Of a DNA stretch of 6,827 bases, positions 5,129 through 6,827 are shown piece by piece (within the stretch, counting starts at the first letter, position 1; each line of letters starts with the position of its first letter). Origin of the DNA: an uncultured Clostridia bacterium (GTDB lineage: Bacteria; Bacillota; Clostridia; RUG12999); contig CALLNG010000093.1 of NCBI GenBank assembly GCA_938005345.1, positions 1 to 6,827 of the forward strand, given 5' to 3'. Below the pieces are notes generated by a model, which searched no databases, had not been told where the DNA came from, and was given only the letters and a program-made list of their open reading frames with translations. Position numbers and translations under genes: made by a program.

Positions 5129-6827
5129 TTATAAGGTTTCCAAATACTTTCCGGGCGTGATGCCACAATATTTTTTGAACGCTCTGGTAAATGTCACACG
5201 GTTGGTATATCCCACTTGGATTGCGATTTCTTCCATATTTTTTTCCCGCTTGGCTAGCAATTCTTTTGCATGTTCCAGCCGCACAAGATGGATAAAATCC
5301 AGTAAGGTTTTTCCTGTTTGTTCTTTAAATAATTTGGATAGGTAATGCGGCGTCAGTTGAAACTTCTCTCCCAATAGATTAATGGACAGGTTTTGATCCT
5401 GATAATGTTCCATAATGTATTCCGACAACTTTTCTGAAATTGATATATCCTCCACTGGCTTTTCATATGATTTTGCCACTTTACAAATTTTGTCTATAGC
5501 ATTGCTTAGCCTATCATGAATGATAGTGGGGTGCTGTCCACTGGATGCGATTCTATCTAAATGCAATGTAGCTACAAATGGCTCCTCATTCTTTGTTTCC
5601 ATATCAAGCGCCGTTTTCATTAGCAGATTCACTAAATTGTTAATAATCCACTTTCCATAAGGATTGTCCATACTACCGGCAAAATTGGCCTGCCAAATTT
5701 GTTCAAAAATCTCACTAGCCTCCGCAAAATTGCCTTCTTTCAGCGCTGAAACCATAAAGTGTTTTTTATCTAATGGATAATAATATTGTGCCACTTCATT
5801 TTCACGAATATCTTCATACCAGGTAATGGCTTCCTTACTCACTAATACACCTTTTTCCATCGTTGTGAGCGCGTGCTGATAGGAAGAGGCAATTCCATAG
5901 AGCGAAGTCTGCCAATCGCCTGCATAAATACTTAATGTGATATGATATCTCTCATAAAGTGCTTCTGAAAAATTCCACAACAAAGTTTGCAACTGTTCTT
6001 TGGTTTGTTCTTGGTCTACCAGCTGATTTAAAATCGCTGTAACTACACTGTTTTCCTGCAAGACATAAACAATATCATACCCGTTTAATGCATCTGTCAA
6101 TGATTGTGCAATGATATCCACGATAATATCATAAATTTTCTGAAACGATTCTTCCTGCTGAATGTCGCTTTCTTCAAAATCTTCTACATACAATAGGCAA
6201 ACTAAAAAATAATCGGACTGGAACGGCATCTGCTTTTGAAAGGATTCCTGATCTGCCTGGAAGGATTCCACCTGCCCATTGAGAAGTTTACGCAGCTGCA
6301 TTTCCTGCAACACACTGTTTTGTTTTTCCAGTTGTTTCAGGGTATCTTTCCGGCTCTCAATGGCACCAGCAACTGCTTGGTAAATATACTGGTAGTCACC
6401 TTGGTTCAACTTATCGCTGCTTTCCGCTCCATCTAAAAGACTTGCTATTTGCTCAATAGGTTTAATGTTCTTTTTGGAAAAATAATAACTAGCAGCAAAT
6501 CCAATAACAAGGCAAAGCAATACGCTAAGCAAAAAACTAACAATCACACTGTAAATTTGTCCCCAAAACACATGATTGGACATTGTATAGGCCAGATAAA
6601 ACGGCGTGTAATTCATTTTTCTGTATACCGTCGTAAACGTACTTGTTTGTACAGCCCCAGAATTCTCAACAAATTCCTGGCCCTCTAACATCTGTTCCTT
6701 GGGAACTGCACCTAGGAACACATAATTATCATTATTTTGATCATAAACATAGATACCGGAACGGTTCGCATGAGCGTTAACAACCGCACTTAAATTTCCG
6801 GGTGTTACAACAGCGAGCACCGCACCG
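5129..6827 (-). CDS. Membrane-anchored AraC-family transcriptional regulator, N-terminus outside window
   Basis: The frame is open to the right edge, with 565 residues visible, so the true start lies beyond 6827. From the edge: a soluble, presumably extracytoplasmic segment (visible residues 1 to about 88), a strongly hydrophobic helix (about 90-115) followed by basic SKK, a linker/coiled-coil region (about 120-180, with KQLEKQNSVLQEM), a poorly conserved central domain, then a complete AraC double-HTH in the last 100 residues or so. HTH landmarks are LSINLLGEKFQLTPHYLSKL, FKEQTGK, the second recognition region IAIQVGYTN and FKKYCGITP. This matches large AraC regulators with an N-terminal two-helix sensor, found in Clostridia and Paenibacillus and often tied to carbohydrate uptake genes. 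Family totals near 750 residues would imply roughly 180-200 missing here. There is no receiver domain in the visible part. Ligand and targets cannot be told from this window. Confidence 0.88.
   Translation of the reverse strand, partial: GAVLAVVTPGNLSAVVNAHANRSGIYVYDQNNDNYVFLGAVPKEQMLEGQEFVENSGAVQTSTFTTVYRKMNYTPFYLAYTMSNHVFWGQIYSVIVSFLLSVLLCLVIGFAASYYFSKKNIKPIEQIASLLDGAESSDKLNQGDYQYIYQAVAGAIESRKDTLKQLEKQNSVLQEMQLRKLLNGQVESFQADQESFQKQMPFQSDYFLVCLLYVEDFEESDIQQEESFQKIYDIIVDIIAQSLTDALNGYDIVYVLQENSVVTAILNQLVDQEQTKEQLQTLLWNFSEALYERYHITLSIYAGDWQTSLYGIASSYQHALTTMEKGVLVSKEAITWYEDIRENEVAQYYYPLDKKHFMVSALKEGNFAEASEIFEQIWQANFAGSMDNPYGKWIINNLVNLLMKTALDMETKNEEPFVATLHLDRIASSGQHPTIIHDRLSNAIDKICKVAKSYEKPVEDISISEKLSEYIMEHYQDQNLSINLLGEKFQLTPHYLSKLFKEQTGKTLLDFIHLVRLEHAKELLAKREKNMEEIAIQVGYTNRVTFTRAFKKYCGITPGKYLETL

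Noticed and set aside
6818..6820. GTG at 6820 as the start of the AraC regulator
   Set aside because: The frame stays open to the window edge, no SD can be seen, and starting there would leave a membrane protein with only a fragment of its outer domain.
1..6827. CRISPR arrays, tRNA or rRNA genes, insertion sequences, phage or attachment sites
   Set aside because: No spaced direct repeats, tRNA-like cloverleaf, transposase fragments or terminal inverted repeats were found on reading both strands.

Overview
The window suggests a low-to-moderate-GC Gram-positive bacterium, most likely of the Clostridia/Firmicutes. The basis is AT-rich intergenic DNA, strong AAGGAG-type ribosome binding sites, textbook TTGACA/TATAAT promoters, a TTG start, an aroE-aroK pair and a membrane-anchored AraC-type regulator of the kind common in that group. 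No species can be named from the sequence alone.

Layout. (1) Positions 1-1235, minus strand: a nearly complete HlyC/CorC (CNNM plus CBS) membrane protein whose last few codons lie beyond the left edge. (2) Positions 1236-1574: a divergent control region with one promoter for each flanking gene. The rightward transcript has a leader of about 190 nt that carries a 24-codon upstream ORF (1429-1503) and a long hairpin (1492-1553) whose 5' arm contains the uORF stop codon. (3) Positions 1575-2945, plus strand: a second, clearly different HlyC/CorC paralogue, closed by a strong intrinsic terminator at 2948-2985. (4) Positions 3021-4968, plus strand: three translationally coupled genes, aroE, aroK and a GNAT acetyltransferase, with overlaps of 4 and 10 nt. 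(5) Positions 5056-5091: a bidirectional terminator between convergent genes. (6) Position 5129 to the right edge, minus strand: an AraC-family regulator with an extracytoplasmic part, a membrane helix and a C-terminal double HTH. Its N-terminus lies outside the window.

How the genes work together. The two CNNM proteins are divergently transcribed and probably both serve divalent cation (Mg2+-type) homeostasis, but they differ in their membrane core and in their 5' UTRs. The left gene has a leader of about 27 nt, the right one a long uORF-containing leader. AroE and AroK catalyse consecutive steps, dehydroshikimate to shikimate to shikimate-3-phosphate. The GNAT is co-translated with them but has no obvious link to the pathway. 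The regulator at the right end is separate, and its targets probably lie beyond that edge.

The most interesting element is the leader of the second CNNM gene. It encodes a short peptide beginning MDDGPT, acidic and proline-containing at its N-terminus like the Mg2+-sensing MgtL leader of enterobacteria, upstream of a gene from a Mg2+-transport family. The uORF stop sits inside a hairpin just ahead of the gene's ribosome binding site. A translation-dependent sensor is my inference, not something the sequence proves.
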